A stretch of DNA of 64,000 nt. It comes from Escherichia fergusonii ATCC 35469. Lineage in GTDB: Bacteria; Pseudomonadota; Gammaproteobacteria; Enterobacterales; Enterobacteriaceae. Both the position numbers and the translations under genes were made by a program. Below the pieces are notes generated by a model, which saw only the letters and a program-made list of their open reading frames with translations, was not told the DNA's origin and did no database searches. The DNA lies in contig NC_011740.1 of NCBI RefSeq assembly GCF_000026225.1, forward strand, positions 3,472,001-3,536,000, given 5' to 3'. Of the stretch, positions 27,533 to 36,938 are shown one piece after another (the first letter of the stretch is position 1; each line of letters opens with the position of its first letter).

Positions 27533-27545
27533 AAGGTAACCTTTC

Positions 27546-27572
27546 TAAAACCGCCCGCATTTCACGGGCGGT
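27546..27572 (-). terminator. Attenuating hairpin between livK and livH
   Basis: ACCGCCCG (27550-27557) pairs with CGGGCGGT (27565-27572) around a 7-base loop, 7 bases after the livK stop. On the minus strand only TTTAG follows. The short T run suggests partial termination, letting some transcripts continue into livHMGF, or 3'-end protection of livK mRNA. Confidence 0.65.
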
Positions 27573-27579
27573 GGGATGA

Positions 27580-28689
27580 TCACTTGGCTGCCGTCGATGA
27601 ACCGTCGGCGTGCCACTGGAAGACACCAAAATCAAATCCCTTAAGATCGCCTTTTTCATCCCAGTTCAGCGGCCCAATCACGGTGTTTGCACCGTTAGCT
27701 TTTAAATCTTTCACCAGCGCCAGCGGCTCATCGCTGCCGGTACGCTCAAGGGCAGTCGCCAGAGATTGCACCGCCGCGTAGGTGATCCAGACATATGGCC
27801 CGGACGGATCTTTCTTGTCTGCTTTCAGCGCATCAACGATGCCTTTGTTTGCCGGGTCCTGGTCATAGCGTTTTGGCATAGTGACCAACATACCTTCGGC
27901 GGCATCACCAGCAATGTTCGACAGCGACGCATTACCCACCCCTTCCGGCCCCATAAACTGAGTTTTCAGGCCAACGGAACGGGCCTGGCGCAGCATCTGC
28001 CCCATTTCCGGGTAGTAACCGCCGTAGTAAACGAAATCGATGTTTTCTTTTTTCAGGCGGGCGATCAGCGCGGAGAAATCTTTCTCACCAGCGGTAATAC
28101 CGTCGAAGAAGACGACGTTGGCATTGGCTGCTTTCAATCCGTCCTGCACCGAACGCGCCAGCCCTTCGCCATACTGTTGTTTGTCGTGAATGATGGCGAT
28201 GCGCTGGGGCTTCACCGTCTCAAGAATGTATTTTGCCGCTGTTGGCCCCTGGGAAGAGTCCAGCCCGGCAGTACGCATGATGTGTTGATAACCGCGTTGA
28301 GTCAGCTCCGGGTTGGTCGCCCCCGGCGAGATCATCAAAATACCTTCATCTTCGTAGATATCTGATGCAGGTTGGGTAGAAGAAGAACACAGATGACCAA
28401 TAACGTATTTAATGCCGTCGTTAACGATTTTGTTGGCGACCGCAACGGCTTGTTTCGGGTCGCAGGCGTCGTCATATTCCACGCCCACCAGCTTATCGCC
28501 TTTAATTCCCCCTTTGGCATTAATGTCTTTAATCGCCTGACGCGCGCCGTTAAATTCCATATCGCCCCACTGGGCAATCGGACCGGACATCGCGCCGACA
28601 ACGGCAACTTTAATATCGTCGGCCATAGCGGTGTGTGAAATTGTCAGTGCAATCATCCCTGCGATGATAGTTTTCGCATTCCGTTTCAT
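27580..28689 (-). CDS. livK: Leucine-specific periplasmic binding protein LivK
   Basis: A 369-residue precursor with a signal peptide (MKRNAKTIIAGMIALTISHT, cleaved after AMA near 23) and the mature start DDIKVAVVGAMSGPIAQWG. The Trp in AQWGD is the LivK residue where LivJ has Tyr (AQYGD). The ATG at 28689 gives the known length; an in-frame start at 28743 would place 18 charged residues before the signal peptide. It shares LivH, LivM, LivG and LivF with LivJ. Confidence 0.95.
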   Translation of the reverse strand: MKRNAKTIIAGMIALTISHTAMADDIKVAVVGAMSGPIAQWGDMEFNGARQAIKDINAKGGIKGDKLVGVEYDDACDPKQAVAVANKIVNDGIKYVIGHLCSSSTQPASDIYEDEGILMISPGATNPELTQRGYQHIMRTAGLDSSQGPTAAKYILETVKPQRIAIIHDKQQYGEGLARSVQDGLKAANANVVFFDGITAGEKDFSALIARLKKENIDFVYYGGYYPEMGQMLRQARSVGLKTQFMGPEGVGNASLSNIAGDAAEGMLVTMPKRYDQDPANKGIVDALKADKKDPSGPYVWITYAAVQSLATALERTGSDEPLALVKDLKANGANTVIGPLNWDEKGDLKGFDFGVFQWHADGSSTAAK

Positions 28690-29112
28690 AGTCAAAAATC
28701 CCCATTCGTGATGTTGTGTTGCTTTGTTTTTATGTGTTAACAAATCAGACTGTTCTTTTTTTATACTGCACTGTTTTTGCCTGTCTGATTAATGGTTTAG
28801 CGCAGTATTTTGTGATAATAGCGATTAAAACCCCTATTTTTCAGTCGATTAAGAACAGATAATATTCTGAATTTATTGATAGATAAACAGAAAAAAGTGC
28901 CGTTGTCAGCATAAAATAACGGCACAAAGGGCGGAATAATTCACTACCATTCAGGGGATTATGCTGGGTATTTTTCATTCTCTAATGTTTTAACTTTGTA
29001 ATTATTGCTGAAAAAAAATTAATCACCTGCCAAAAGAAATAAAAAAGAGAAAGCCTCCGATTAAATTATTTCGCTACACTGGTTCCACTTTTGTGATTTA
29101 CACGGGTTCCCC
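28690..29112. other. Intergenic control region between divergent livK and panM
   Basis: These 423 bp hold no coding frame I can support. The sequence is strongly AT-rich, as expected for a promoter bound by Lrp, the leucine-responsive regulator that controls liv genes in E. coli. It contains a perfect terminator-like hairpin on the minus strand at 28889-28925, listed separately. The panM promoter must lie just before 29113; a TATTTCGCTACACT segment near 29070-29085 could hold its -10. Confidence 0.6.
28889..28925 (-). terminator. Minus-strand terminator upstream of livK, facing transcripts from livJ
   Basis: GTGCCGTT (28897-28904) and AACGGCAC (28918-28925) make an 8-bp stem with a 13-base loop. 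On the minus strand it is followed by TTTTTTCTGTTT. No minus-strand gene lies between it and livJ, so it would stop read-through from livJ that has crossed panM antisense, before the livK promoter. Confidence 0.75.
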
Positions 29113-29496
29113 ATGAAGCTGACCATCATTCGATTAGAAAACTTTAGCGACCAGGACCGGATTGACCTGCAAAAGATCTGGCCGGAGTATTCCTCTTCCT
29201 CTTTACAGGTTGACGATAACCACCGTATCTACGCCGCGCGTTTTAACGAGCGCCTGCTCGCGGCCGTGCGGGTAACCTTAAACGGCACCGAGGGGGCACT
29301 GGATTCCCTGCGCGTGCGGGAAGTCACCCGACGTCGCGGTGTGGGGCAATATTTGCTGGAAGAGGTTTTGCGTAACAATCCTGGCGTTTCAGGCTGGTGG
29401 ATGGTGGATGCAGGCGTGGAAGATCGCGGCGTGATGACGGCGTTTATGCAGGCGCTGGGGTTTACGGCACAACAGGGCGGCTGGGAGAAGCGTTAA
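29113..29496 (+). CDS. panM: PanD maturation/regulation factor (GNAT fold)
   Basis: The 127-residue protein is E. coli PanM (also PanZ, formerly YhhK). It binds the pro-enzyme PanD and promotes self-cleavage of aspartate decarboxylase, and with CoA it feeds back on pantothenate synthesis. The acetyl-CoA/CoA-binding loop VTRRRGVGQYLLEEVLRN is near residue 72. It stands alone on the plus strand between the two minus-strand binding-protein genes, as in K-12. ATG with a GGGTTCC leader; the ribosome site is weak. Confidence 0.93.
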   Translation: MKLTIIRLENFSDQDRIDLQKIWPEYSSSSLQVDDNHRIYAARFNERLLAAVRVTLNGTEGALDSLRVREVTRRRGVGQYLLEEVLRNNPGVSGWWMVDAGVEDRGVMTAFMQALGFTAQQGGWEKR

Positions 29497-29537
29497 TCGT
29501 CAAGTTTGATTTCAAAAGTGATGACCAACGAGAAATT

Positions 29538-29638
<101 letters not shown>

Positions 29639-29696
29639 GAAGCATGCGTACTCGATATTAGCAATTTGGCGGCAACCCAAAGTTGCCGATTAATGA

Positions 29697-30800
29697 TTAC
29701 TTCGCATCGGTCGCCGTGCCGTTGGCGTGCCAGTCAAATACGCCGAACTCAAAGCCTTTCAGATCGCCTTTCTCATCCCAGGTCAGCGGCCCCATCACGG
29801 TATCCACGGAGTTCGCTTTCAGGTATTTGGCGATTTCAGCCGGATCGTCAGACTGATTCAGGCCCGCCTGCAAAGATTGCAGCGCGGCGTAGGTGGTCCA
29901 GACGAACGCGCCGCTTGGGTCCTGTTTTTTCGCTTTGATCGCGTCAACAATTGGTTTGTTCGCCGGAACCTGATCGTAGTTCTTCGGCTTGGTCACCAGC
30001 AGCCCTTCCGCTGACTCGCCCGCAATGTTAGACAGCGAGACGTTAGCCACGCCTTCCGGCCCCATAAACTGGGTTTTCAACCCTGCCGCGCGTGCCTGAC
30101 GCAGGATCTGCCCCATTTCCGGGTGGTAACCGCCGTAGTAAACGAAGTCGATATTCTCTTTCTTCAAACGCGCCACCAGCGTTGAGAAATCTTTTTCCCC
30201 GGCGGTGATGCCATCAAAGAACACCACGTTAGCATTGCCTTTCTTAAGGCCGTCCTGCACCGCTCGCGCCAGACCTTCGCCGTATTGCTGTTTGTCGTGG
30301 ACGATAGCAATACGCTGCGGTTTCACCTTCTCAAGAATATATTTCGCCGCCGTCGGCCCCTGGTCGGAGTCCAGACCGGTGGTGCGCAGGATCAGCTGAT
30401 AGCCACGGGCGGTCAGCTCTGGCGCGGTTGCCGCTGGGGTGATCATTAAAATGCCTTCGTCTTCGTAGATGTCAGACGCTGGCTGCGTTGATGAAGAACA
30501 GAGGTGGCCAATGACATATTTAATGCCGTCGTTAACGACTTTGTTCGCCACCGCGACCGCCTGTTTCGGGTCACAGGCATCGTCATATTTTACGATTTGC
30601 AGTTTGTTGCCTTTCACGCCGCCTTTAGCGTTAATATCCGCAACTGCCTGCTCTGCGCCAGTAAACTCCTGGTCGCCATACTGGGCCACCGGACCGGACA
30701 TTGCGCCCACGACCGCGACTTTAATATCTTCTGCCAGAGCCATATTGCTGAATGCCAGCGCGATACATCCTGCCAGTAACGCTTTACCCTTTATATTCAT
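29697..30800 (-). CDS. livJ: Leu/Ile/Val-binding periplasmic protein LivJ
   Basis: A 367-residue precursor with signal peptide (MNIKGKALLAGCIALAFSNM, cleaved after ALA near 23). It is paralogous to LivK along its whole length (DDACDPKQAVAVANK and GHLCSSSTQPASDIYEDEGI are shared). The ATG at 30800 is preceded by an AGGATG ribosome site. It delivers leucine, isoleucine and valine to LivHMGF. Repressed by leucine via Lrp in E. coli. Confidence 0.95.
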   Translation of the reverse strand: MNIKGKALLAGCIALAFSNMALAEDIKVAVVGAMSGPVAQYGDQEFTGAEQAVADINAKGGVKGNKLQIVKYDDACDPKQAVAVANKVVNDGIKYVIGHLCSSSTQPASDIYEDEGILMITPAATAPELTARGYQLILRTTGLDSDQGPTAAKYILEKVKPQRIAIVHDKQQYGEGLARAVQDGLKKGNANVVFFDGITAGEKDFSTLVARLKKENIDFVYYGGYHPEMGQILRQARAAGLKTQFMGPEGVANVSLSNIAGESAEGLLVTKPKNYDQVPANKPIVDAIKAKKQDPSGAFVWTTYAALQSLQAGLNQSDDPAEIAKYLKANSVDTVMGPLTWDEKGDLKGFEFGVFDWHANGTATDAK

Positions 30801-31014
30801 CCTGAGAATCCCCATTCATCTGGTTATTACGTGTGTTGTGATGTTGTTGTTCAGCACTTTATTTCGTTTTATGCATGACTACCCGTGCTTTAGCAGCATA
30901 CTCTGCTAAAACATACCCGATTTTTATGATATTGGAATAGCTATTTTGACAGTTTATTAACAATCTGCGTGGGGATTGGCGTTTTGCCGGAGGGGGTCAT
31001 TGATTATTGCAGAG

Positions 31015-31052
31015 GCCCAAAAAATAAAAACCCCGGACTCTCATCCAGGGTT
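31015..31052 (-). terminator. Intrinsic terminator after rpoH
   Basis: On the minus strand AACCCTGG pairs with CCGGGGTT (31045-31052 with 31029-31036, one G-U pair) around an 8-base loop, followed by TTTTATTTT. It is 20 bases after the rpoH stop. Confidence 0.85.
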
Positions 31053-31071
31053 CTCTGCTTAACAGCGGTAA

Positions 31072-31926
31072 TTACGCTTCAATAGCAGCGCGAAGTTTTT
31101 TCATCGCGTTCTTTTCCAGCTGGCGCACACGCTCAGCGGAAACACCGTAACGGTCAGCCAGTTCCTGCAACGTGGACTTGTTGTCTTCGTCCAACCAGCG
31201 TGCGCGGATAATGTCCTGGCTACGCTCATCCAGGCCCTGCATCGCGTCGGTCAGACGGTTTGCCGCCTGCTCTTCCCAGTTATCATCTTCAATGCCGTCG
31301 GCAAAGTTGGACGATTTATCCTGCAGATAAAGCACCGGAGCCATCGGCTGGCTGTCGGAATCGTCATCGGAAGACAGGTCAAAGGTCATGTCCTGTGCCG
31401 CCATACGCGATTCCATCTCACGTACGTCTTTGCTGGTTACGCCCAGTTCACGGGCCACCATTTCGACTTCATCCTGATTAAACCAGCCCAGACGCTGCTT
31501 GGTTTTACGCAGGTTGAAGAACAGTTTGCGCTGCGCTTTGGTGGTCGCAACTTTGACGATACGCCAGTTGCGCAGAACGTATTCGTGGATCTCTGCTTTG
31601 ATCCAGTGAACGGCGAAGGAGACCAGGCGCACACCCACTTCCGGGTTAAAACGGCGCACTGCTTTCATCAGGCCGATGTTACCTTCCTGAATCAAATCCG
31701 CCTGTGGCAGGCCATAGCCCGCATAATTACGAGCAATATGAACAACAAACCGCAGGTGAGACAGGATCAGCGTTTTTGCTGCTTCCAGATCGCCATGGTA
31801 ATGCAGCTTTTCAGCCAGCGCCCGCTCCTCGTCAGCCGACAACATCGGCCACGCGTTAGCTGCCCGGATGTAGGAATCCAGGTTGCCAACAGGGGCTAAA
31901 GCTAAACTTTGCATTTTGTCAGTCAT
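31072..31926 (-). CDS. rpoH: RNA polymerase heat-shock sigma factor (sigma 32)
   Basis: The 284 residues appear identical to K-12 RpoH from memory. Region 2 includes LRFVVHIARNYAGYGLPQADLIQEGNIGLM, with the core-binding and -10 recognition helices; region 4 ends with LQELADRYGVSAERVRQLEKNAMKKLRAA, the -35 helix-turn-helix. It directs transcription of chaperone and protease genes. It lies 244 bp after ftsX; that gap holds the several rpoH promoters known in E. coli. Translation is heat-controlled by mRNA structure. Confidence 0.98.
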   Translation of the reverse strand: MTDKMQSLALAPVGNLDSYIRAANAWPMLSADEERALAEKLHYHGDLEAAKTLILSHLRFVVHIARNYAGYGLPQADLIQEGNIGLMKAVRRFNPEVGVRLVSFAVHWIKAEIHEYVLRNWRIVKVATTKAQRKLFFNLRKTKQRLGWFNQDEVEMVARELGVTSKDVREMESRMAAQDMTFDLSSDDDSDSQPMAPVLYLQDKSSNFADGIEDDNWEEQAANRLTDAMQGLDERSQDIIRARWLDEDNKSTLQELADRYGVSAERVRQLEKNAMKKLRAAIEA

Positions 31927-31945
31927 TCAAATCCTCTCAATCGAT
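31680..31945 (-). promoter_or_regulatory. rpoH mRNA heat-sensing segment
   Basis: In E. coli the rpoH mRNA from about 19 bases before the AUG to about 250 bases into the gene folds to hide the start and opens on heating. The protein sequence here is unchanged from K-12, so the segment is expected to be conserved. The extent is transferred from knowledge of E. coli; I did not fold it. Confidence 0.55.
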
Positions 31946-32170
31946 ATCTTCTGGCGCTTCAGTGGTAGCAACAACTGTGCCAGAGCTTAAGAGCAACGAG
32001 GTTATCATTCACTGTTTTATCAGACCGTGATTTTATCCACAAGTTCAATGCAACGCTGTGAATAAATTACGCACAAAATGTGACATAGAGATGAAATACC
32101 GGGAAGAGACAACGGGGTCTCTTTCCCTGCTACGGAACCCATTGCAGGGAAAGAGTATAACACGCTTTTA

Positions 32171-33229
32171 TTATTCAGGCGTAAAGTGGCGTAAATGTTG
32201 TACCGTGGCAAGCCAGGCTGCCACCCAGCCAATCATCGAACACACCAGCAGCAAAAGCAGACATTCATCGAAAGATAAGCCATTGATATCAAACTTCGTT
32301 CCGAAAACCTGTGCCACTTCCGCAACCGCCGAAGACAAACGCAGTACCAGAATCTCTGACAAAATTAATGACAACAATGCGCCAGAAAATCCCAGCAATG
32401 CGCCACCGTACAGGAACGGGCGCAGGATGAAACCATCTGTCGCACCAATCAGTTTCTGTACGTTAATGGAGTCACGGCGAGCAAAGATACTCAGGCGCAC
32501 ACTGTTACCGATGACGAGGAACACTGCCGCCACCATCAATACGCCGATCATTGCCGAAACGCGCCCGACCAGCCCGGTCAACGCCGCCAGACGGGCAAAC
32601 CAGCTGTCATCCATTCGCACTTCGTCAATGCCGTTGATCTGGGTGATACGATCACGCAGCGTATTGAGTGATTCCGTCCCCTGAAAATCGAGTTTCGGGA
32701 TCACCACCGCCACTGCCGGAAGCGGGTTTTCTTCCAGCATATCCAGCGCACCACCAAAACCAGACCAGTTACGGAACTCGCCCAGTGCGTCTTCACGAGA
32801 AAGATAGTTTACTTTCTCTACGCCTTGCTCGGCCTGCAACTGTGCCACCACGCCCGCAGCGGCGTCATCGTCCAGCGTTTTTTGCAGATAAACAGTGATT
32901 TGCGGTGACGGATAATACTGCGTCGCCGCCTGATTAACGTTTTTGTACACCATATAACAGACGCTGGGCAGCGTCAGGGAGATGGCGATCACCATCACCG
33001 TTAAAAACGTGGCGAACGGTTTGCTTTTCAGATCCTGCAATGCGCCGTGGAAGGCATAGCGCACCTGTTCGTTGAAAACGTTGGTTTTGCGATTTACCGG
33101 TTTTGGAGAGGATTTCGCGCGTTTCGGCGCATTACGACCGCCGTCGCCAGAGCCGCCGACCGATTTACGGAAGCGATCCAGACGCCCGCCAAACTGCCGG
33201 ATATGATTGATTGCATCGCGCTTATTCAT
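32171..33229 (-). CDS. ftsX: Cell-division ABC transporter-like membrane subunit FtsX
   Basis: A 352-residue protein with a cytoplasmic N-terminus (about 1-70), four membrane helices (starting [20 protein letters not shown]) and a large periplasmic domain between helices 1 and 2 (about 95-220). In E. coli FtsEX activates the EnvC-amidase pathway to split septal peptidoglycan. The ATG at 33229 overlaps the ftsE end by 8 bases and gives the known length; the in-frame start at 33256 lies further into ftsE. Confidence 0.96.
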
Positions 33230-33890
33230 GGCCCACGCCTCCATGCAAGTGACCATCGCTCAGGGTGAGCATGCGATAGGAACGCCGCGAAATCAGGTTG
33301 ATGTCGTGCGTTGCCATCAATACGGTTACCCCAACGCGGTTAAATTCTTCAAACAGACGTAGAATTCCTTCTGACAACGCGTCGTCAAGGTTACCGGTCG
33401 GTTCGTCCGCCAGCAGTACCGCGGGCTTGTTCACCACCGCGCGGGCAATGCCAACACGCTGTTGTTCACCGCCGGAAAGCTGAATAGGGAAATTCTTCGC
33501 TTTGTCCAGTAGCCCGACTTTATCCAGCGCCGCCGATACACGACGACGAATATCGTCACCGCTGGCACCGGCGATAATCAGCGGGATCGCCACGTTATCG
33601 TAGACAGTACGGTCCATCAGTAGATGGTGATCCTGGAAAATCATGCCAATCTGGCGGCGCAGAAACGGAACTTCACGGTTTTTCAGACGCGTGATGTCAT
33701 GGCCGCTAAACCAGATTTTCCCGGCGCTGGGCCGCTCAATCCCACAGATCAGCTTCAGGAGGGTACTTTTCCCTGCGCCGGAATGACCGGTCAGAAACGC
33801 CATCTCACCCGGCTGCATATGGAACGTAACGCCCTGCAGCGCCTGTCTCCCACCGAGATAAGCCTTGCTGACATGTTCAAAGCGAATCAT
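33222..33890 (-). CDS. ftsE: Cell-division ATPase FtsE
   Basis: A 222-residue ABC ATPase with Walker [10 protein letters not shown] (near 35), signature LSGGEQQR and Walker [10 protein letters not shown]. It partners FtsX at the septum. The start is two bases after the ftsY stop, in the conserved ftsYEX operon. Confidence 0.97.
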
Positions 33891-33892
33891 TG

Positions 33893-35431
33893 TTAATCCT
33901 CTCGGGCAAAAAGTGCCTCTATAAAGTCGTCCGCTTTAAACGGACGCAAATCCTCAATACGTTCGCCGACACCAATGTAGCGGATAGGGATACCAAACTG
34001 GTCAGCCACCGAGAAAATTACCCCGCCTTTCGCCGTGCCGTCCAGTTTCGTTAGCGTGATGCCGGTTAAGCCAACGGCTTCGTGGAACAGTTTGGCCTGG
34101 CTTACTGCATTCTGCCCGGTACTGGCGTCGATAGTCAGCATAACTTCATGCGGAGCTTCAACGTCGAGTTTCTTCATCACGCGGACGATTTTCTTCAACT
34201 CTTCCATCAAGTGCGATTTGTTCTGCAGGCGTCCGGCGGTATCGGCAATCAGAACGTCGATGTTACGCGCCTTAGCGGCCTGAATGGCGTCGAAGATAAC
34301 AGAAGCGGAATCCGCACCGGTATGCTGGGCAATCACCGGAATATTATTACGCTGACCCCAGACCTGAAGCTGTTCAACCGCTGCTGCACGGAAAGTATCG
34401 CCCGCCGCCAGCATCACTGATTTACCCTGCTGCTCAAACTGACGTGCCAGCTTACCAATCGTCGTGGTTTTACCCACACCGTTGACGCCCACCATCAGGA
34501 TCACGAACGGCGTTTTACCTTCAACGTTCAGCGGTTCATCGACTTTCGCCAGAATCTCGCCCATCTCTTCTTTCAGAAGGCCATAGAGCGCCTCGGCATC
34601 ACGAAGCTGCTTGCGGGTCGCACCTTCTGTCAGATTGGTGATAATTTTACGCGTGGTTTCCACGCCCACATCGGCGATGAGCAATTGCTCTTCCAATTCT
34701 TCAAACAGATCATCGTCGATTTTTTTACCGCGGAACAGGCTGATAAATCCGGAACCGAGGTTTTCTTTGGTTTTTAACAGGCTGCGTTTCAGGCGCGCGA
34801 AGAAACCTTCTTTGGTCGGTTTTTCCTGCTCCTGAGCGATTTCTTCCACCGGCTGCTCTTCTTCTGCCGGAGGAACCACCATCACCGCCTCTTCTGCCGC
34901 TTCGGCAGCCAGCGCCTGTGCTTCCAGCTCTTCGTCGGTGATTTCGTCTTTAGCCGCTTCTTCTTCCGCCGCTTCGACAATCTCTACGGTTTCCGCTTCG
35001 GCCTGCCACTCTTCTGGCGAAACCTCTTCGGCTTTGACGTCTTCCGGCAACGGCAGCTCTTCACGCTCGATAGCCACAGGCTCTGGCGTAACTTCAGGTT
35101 CAATGACTGACGCTGGCGTTTCTTCAACTATCGTTTCCGGCTCAGTAATAACTTCCGGTTCAGCAACAGCTTCAGGCTGCGCTTTTTCACTTTTAGCAAC
35201 CTGTTCAGTGACTTCCACAACTTCGGCAGCAAAAGTTTCCGCCTCGGCTTCAGTATGCGCCTGCGGCTGCTCTTCAACGGCTTGTTCAGAAGCCTTCGCA
35301 GGATCTTGCGCCTGAACGATTTCTTCTACAACTGGTTGTTCGTTCTGGACTTCTGTCTCTTTTTCCGGGGTCTGCTCTTTTTGACCAAAGCCCAGCCAGG
35401 AAAAAAAGCCACGTTTTTTTTCTTTCGCCAT
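33893..35431 (-). CDS. ftsY: Signal recognition particle receptor FtsY, with a longer acidic domain
   Basis: FtsY receives SRP-ribosome complexes at the inner membrane. This copy is 512 residues against 497 in K-12. The extra length lies in the acidic, repetitive A domain (about 85-135), where PEVITEPETIVEETP and ASVIEPEVTPEPVAIE form Glu-Pro-Glu/Val repeats. The N-terminal lipid-binding start MAKEKKRGFFSWLGFG is intact. The NG domain carries G1 GVNGVGKTTTIGKLA (near 316), G3 DTAGRLQNK and G4 TKLDGTAKGG. First gene of ftsYEX, divergent from rsmD. Confidence 0.97.
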   Translation of the reverse strand: MAKEKKRGFFSWLGFGQKEQTPEKETEVQNEQPVVEEIVQAQDPAKASEQAVEEQPQAHTEAEAETFAAEVVEVTEQVAKSEKAQPEAVAEPEVITEPETIVEETPASVIEPEVTPEPVAIEREELPLPEDVKAEEVSPEEWQAEAETVEIVEAAEEEAAKDEITDEELEAQALAAEAAEEAVMVVPPAEEEQPVEEIAQEQEKPTKEGFFARLKRSLLKTKENLGSGFISLFRGKKIDDDLFEELEEQLLIADVGVETTRKIITNLTEGATRKQLRDAEALYGLLKEEMGEILAKVDEPLNVEGKTPFVILMVGVNGVGKTTTIGKLARQFEQQGKSVMLAAGDTFRAAAVEQLQVWGQRNNIPVIAQHTGADSASVIFDAIQAAKARNIDVLIADTAGRLQNKSHLMEELKKIVRVMKKLDVEAPHEVMLTIDASTGQNAVSQAKLFHEAVGLTGITLTKLDGTAKGGVIFSVADQFGIPIRYIGVGERIEDLRPFKADDFIEALFARED

Positions 35432-35580
35432 TTGCGACTACACTCCTCGCTGTTGCTTCATGGCACAGCGTTAACGCTATGTACATAGCAGCTAAAAAAA
35501 TGATGAAATAGTCTATCACTTAACTTAATTCACATCACCGCCTGCAAGTATGTGTTATCTGGCGGATTGAGCAATTTATC

Positions 35581-36177
35581 ATGAAAAAACCGAATCATTC
35601 CGGCAGCGGCCAAATCCGCATTATTGGCGGGCAGTGGCGAGGCCGTAAACTCCCGGTTCCTGATAGCCCAGGTCTGCGCCCCACCACAGACCGCGTACGC
35701 GAAACGTTGTTTAACTGGCTGGCTCCGGTCATTGTTGATGCCCAATGTCTGGATTGCTTCGCCGGGAGCGGCGCGCTGGGGCTGGAAGCGTTATCGCGCT
35801 ACGCTGCGGGGGCCACGTTGATTGAGATGGATCGCGCTGTTTCTCAACAGTTAATTAAGAATCTGGCGACACTAAAAGCAGGTAATGCACGCGTGGTGAA
35901 CAGCAACGCGATGTCATTCCTGGCTCAAAAAGGCACTCCGCATAATATCGTTTTTGTCGATCCACCGTTCCGCCGTGGCTTGTTAGAAGAGACGATAAAT
36001 TTACTGGAAGATAACGGCTGGCTGGCTGACGAAGCCCTGATTTATGTCGAAAGCGAAGTCGAAAACGGGCTACCCACCGTTCCGGCGAACTGGTCATTAC
36101 ATCGGGAAAAAGTGGCAGGTCAGGTGGCTTACCGCCTGTATCAACGCGAAGCACAAGGAGAAAGTGATGTTGATTAA
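35581..36177 (+). CDS. rsmD: 16S rRNA (guanine966-N2)-methyltransferase RsmD
   Basis: A 198-residue class I methyltransferase. The SAM-binding motif DCFAGSGALGLEALSR is near residue 58 and the catalytic motif VDPPF near 128, the DPPF form of the N-methyltransferase signature. It methylates G966 of 16S rRNA in assembled 30S subunits. Divergent from ftsY and followed by yhhL, which overlaps it by 11 bases. Confidence 0.95.
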   Translation: MKKPNHSGSGQIRIIGGQWRGRKLPVPDSPGLRPTTDRVRETLFNWLAPVIVDAQCLDCFAGSGALGLEALSRYAAGATLIEMDRAVSQQLIKNLATLKAGNARVVNSNAMSFLAQKGTPHNIVFVDPPFRRGLLEETINLLEDNGWLADEALIYVESEVENGLPTVPANWSLHREKVAGQVAYRLYQREAQGESDVD

Positions 36178-36436
36178 TATTGGACGTTTGTTAATGCTCT
36201 GCGTTTGGGGATTTTTAATCCTCAACCTGGTGCATCCCTTCCCGCGTCCGCTGAATATTTTCGTTAACGTGGCGCTGATTTTTACCGTGCTGATGCATGG
36301 TATGCAGCTGGCGCTGTTGAAATCCACTTTACCGAAAGATGGCCCGCAGATGACCACCGCCGAAAAGGTGCGCATTTTCCTTTTCGGCGTGTTTGAACTG
36401 CTGGTCTGGCAGAAGAAATTTAACGTTAAAAAATAA
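36167..36436 (+). CDS. yhhL: DUF1145 inner-membrane protein YhhL
   Basis: The 89-residue product MLINIGRLLMLCVWGFLILN... has two or three hydrophobic helices and matches E. coli YhhL. The ATG at 36167 has a strong AAGGAG seven bases upstream and overlaps the rsmD stop region, so it is co-transcribed with rsmD. The frame is open upstream to 36044, but that part lies inside rsmD. Function unknown. Confidence 0.9.
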   Translation: MLINIGRLLMLCVWGFLILNLVHPFPRPLNIFVNVALIFTVLMHGMQLALLKSTLPKDGPQMTTAEKVRIFLFGVFELLVWQKKFNVKK

Positions 36437-36438
36437 CC

Positions 36439-36798
36439 TTATTGTTTGCTGACAAAGCTGACAAAGCGCGTTCCTTTATAGCTCAGCGTACCTTTATCGC
36501 CCACTGTCAGGGCATGGTACTGCTGGGCGTCGAGGCGAAACGTCTGCTCCATTCCTCCGCTTTGCGGTTTGAAGCTTGCCTCATAGCGCATACTGGTGCC
36601 TGCCGGAGTTACTTCCTGCTGGCGCGAACGGCGATCGTTAATCGGTTTTTCCCGCTTGTTGCTCACCACCACCAGCTTTTGCTGGAGCGGTGCCATATCA
36701 TTATCAGCTTTTTCCCGTCGTTGTTGCATAAAACGAAACGATGCGGCGACGATGATTAAGCCAATGATAACAATAAAGAAAAGAGGTGGTTTGCTCAT
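36439..36798 (-). CDS. yhhM: DUF2500 membrane-anchored protein YhhM
   Basis: A 119-residue protein with one N-terminal membrane helix (LFFIVIIGLIIVAASFRFM) followed by a basic segment and a small beta-rich domain (VGDKGTLSYKGTRFVSFV). Matches E. coli YhhM. It converges on yhhL with only two bases between the stops. Function unknown. Confidence 0.9.
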   Translation of the reverse strand: MSKPPLFFIVIIGLIIVAASFRFMQQRREKADNDMAPLQQKLVVVSNKREKPINDRRSRQQEVTPAGTSMRYEASFKPQSGGMEQTFRLDAQQYHALTVGDKGTLSYKGTRFVSFVSKQ

Positions 36799-36938
36799 CT
36801 TAATCCCTCATCGGAAAATGCGGAAATAAGCATACCCTGCCAGTTATGGTGTTGTCATCCGTCCACCCTCGCCACTAAACTGGAAGCAAGACCGTAGGCA
36901 TTCCGCTTACGAAAAAATAACGAATTCAAGGAACTAAG

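Noticed and set aside
27176..27781. A 201-codon plus-strand frame across livH and livK
   Set aside because: Antisense to two conserved genes, His/Gln-rich nonsense-like composition, no family resemblance.
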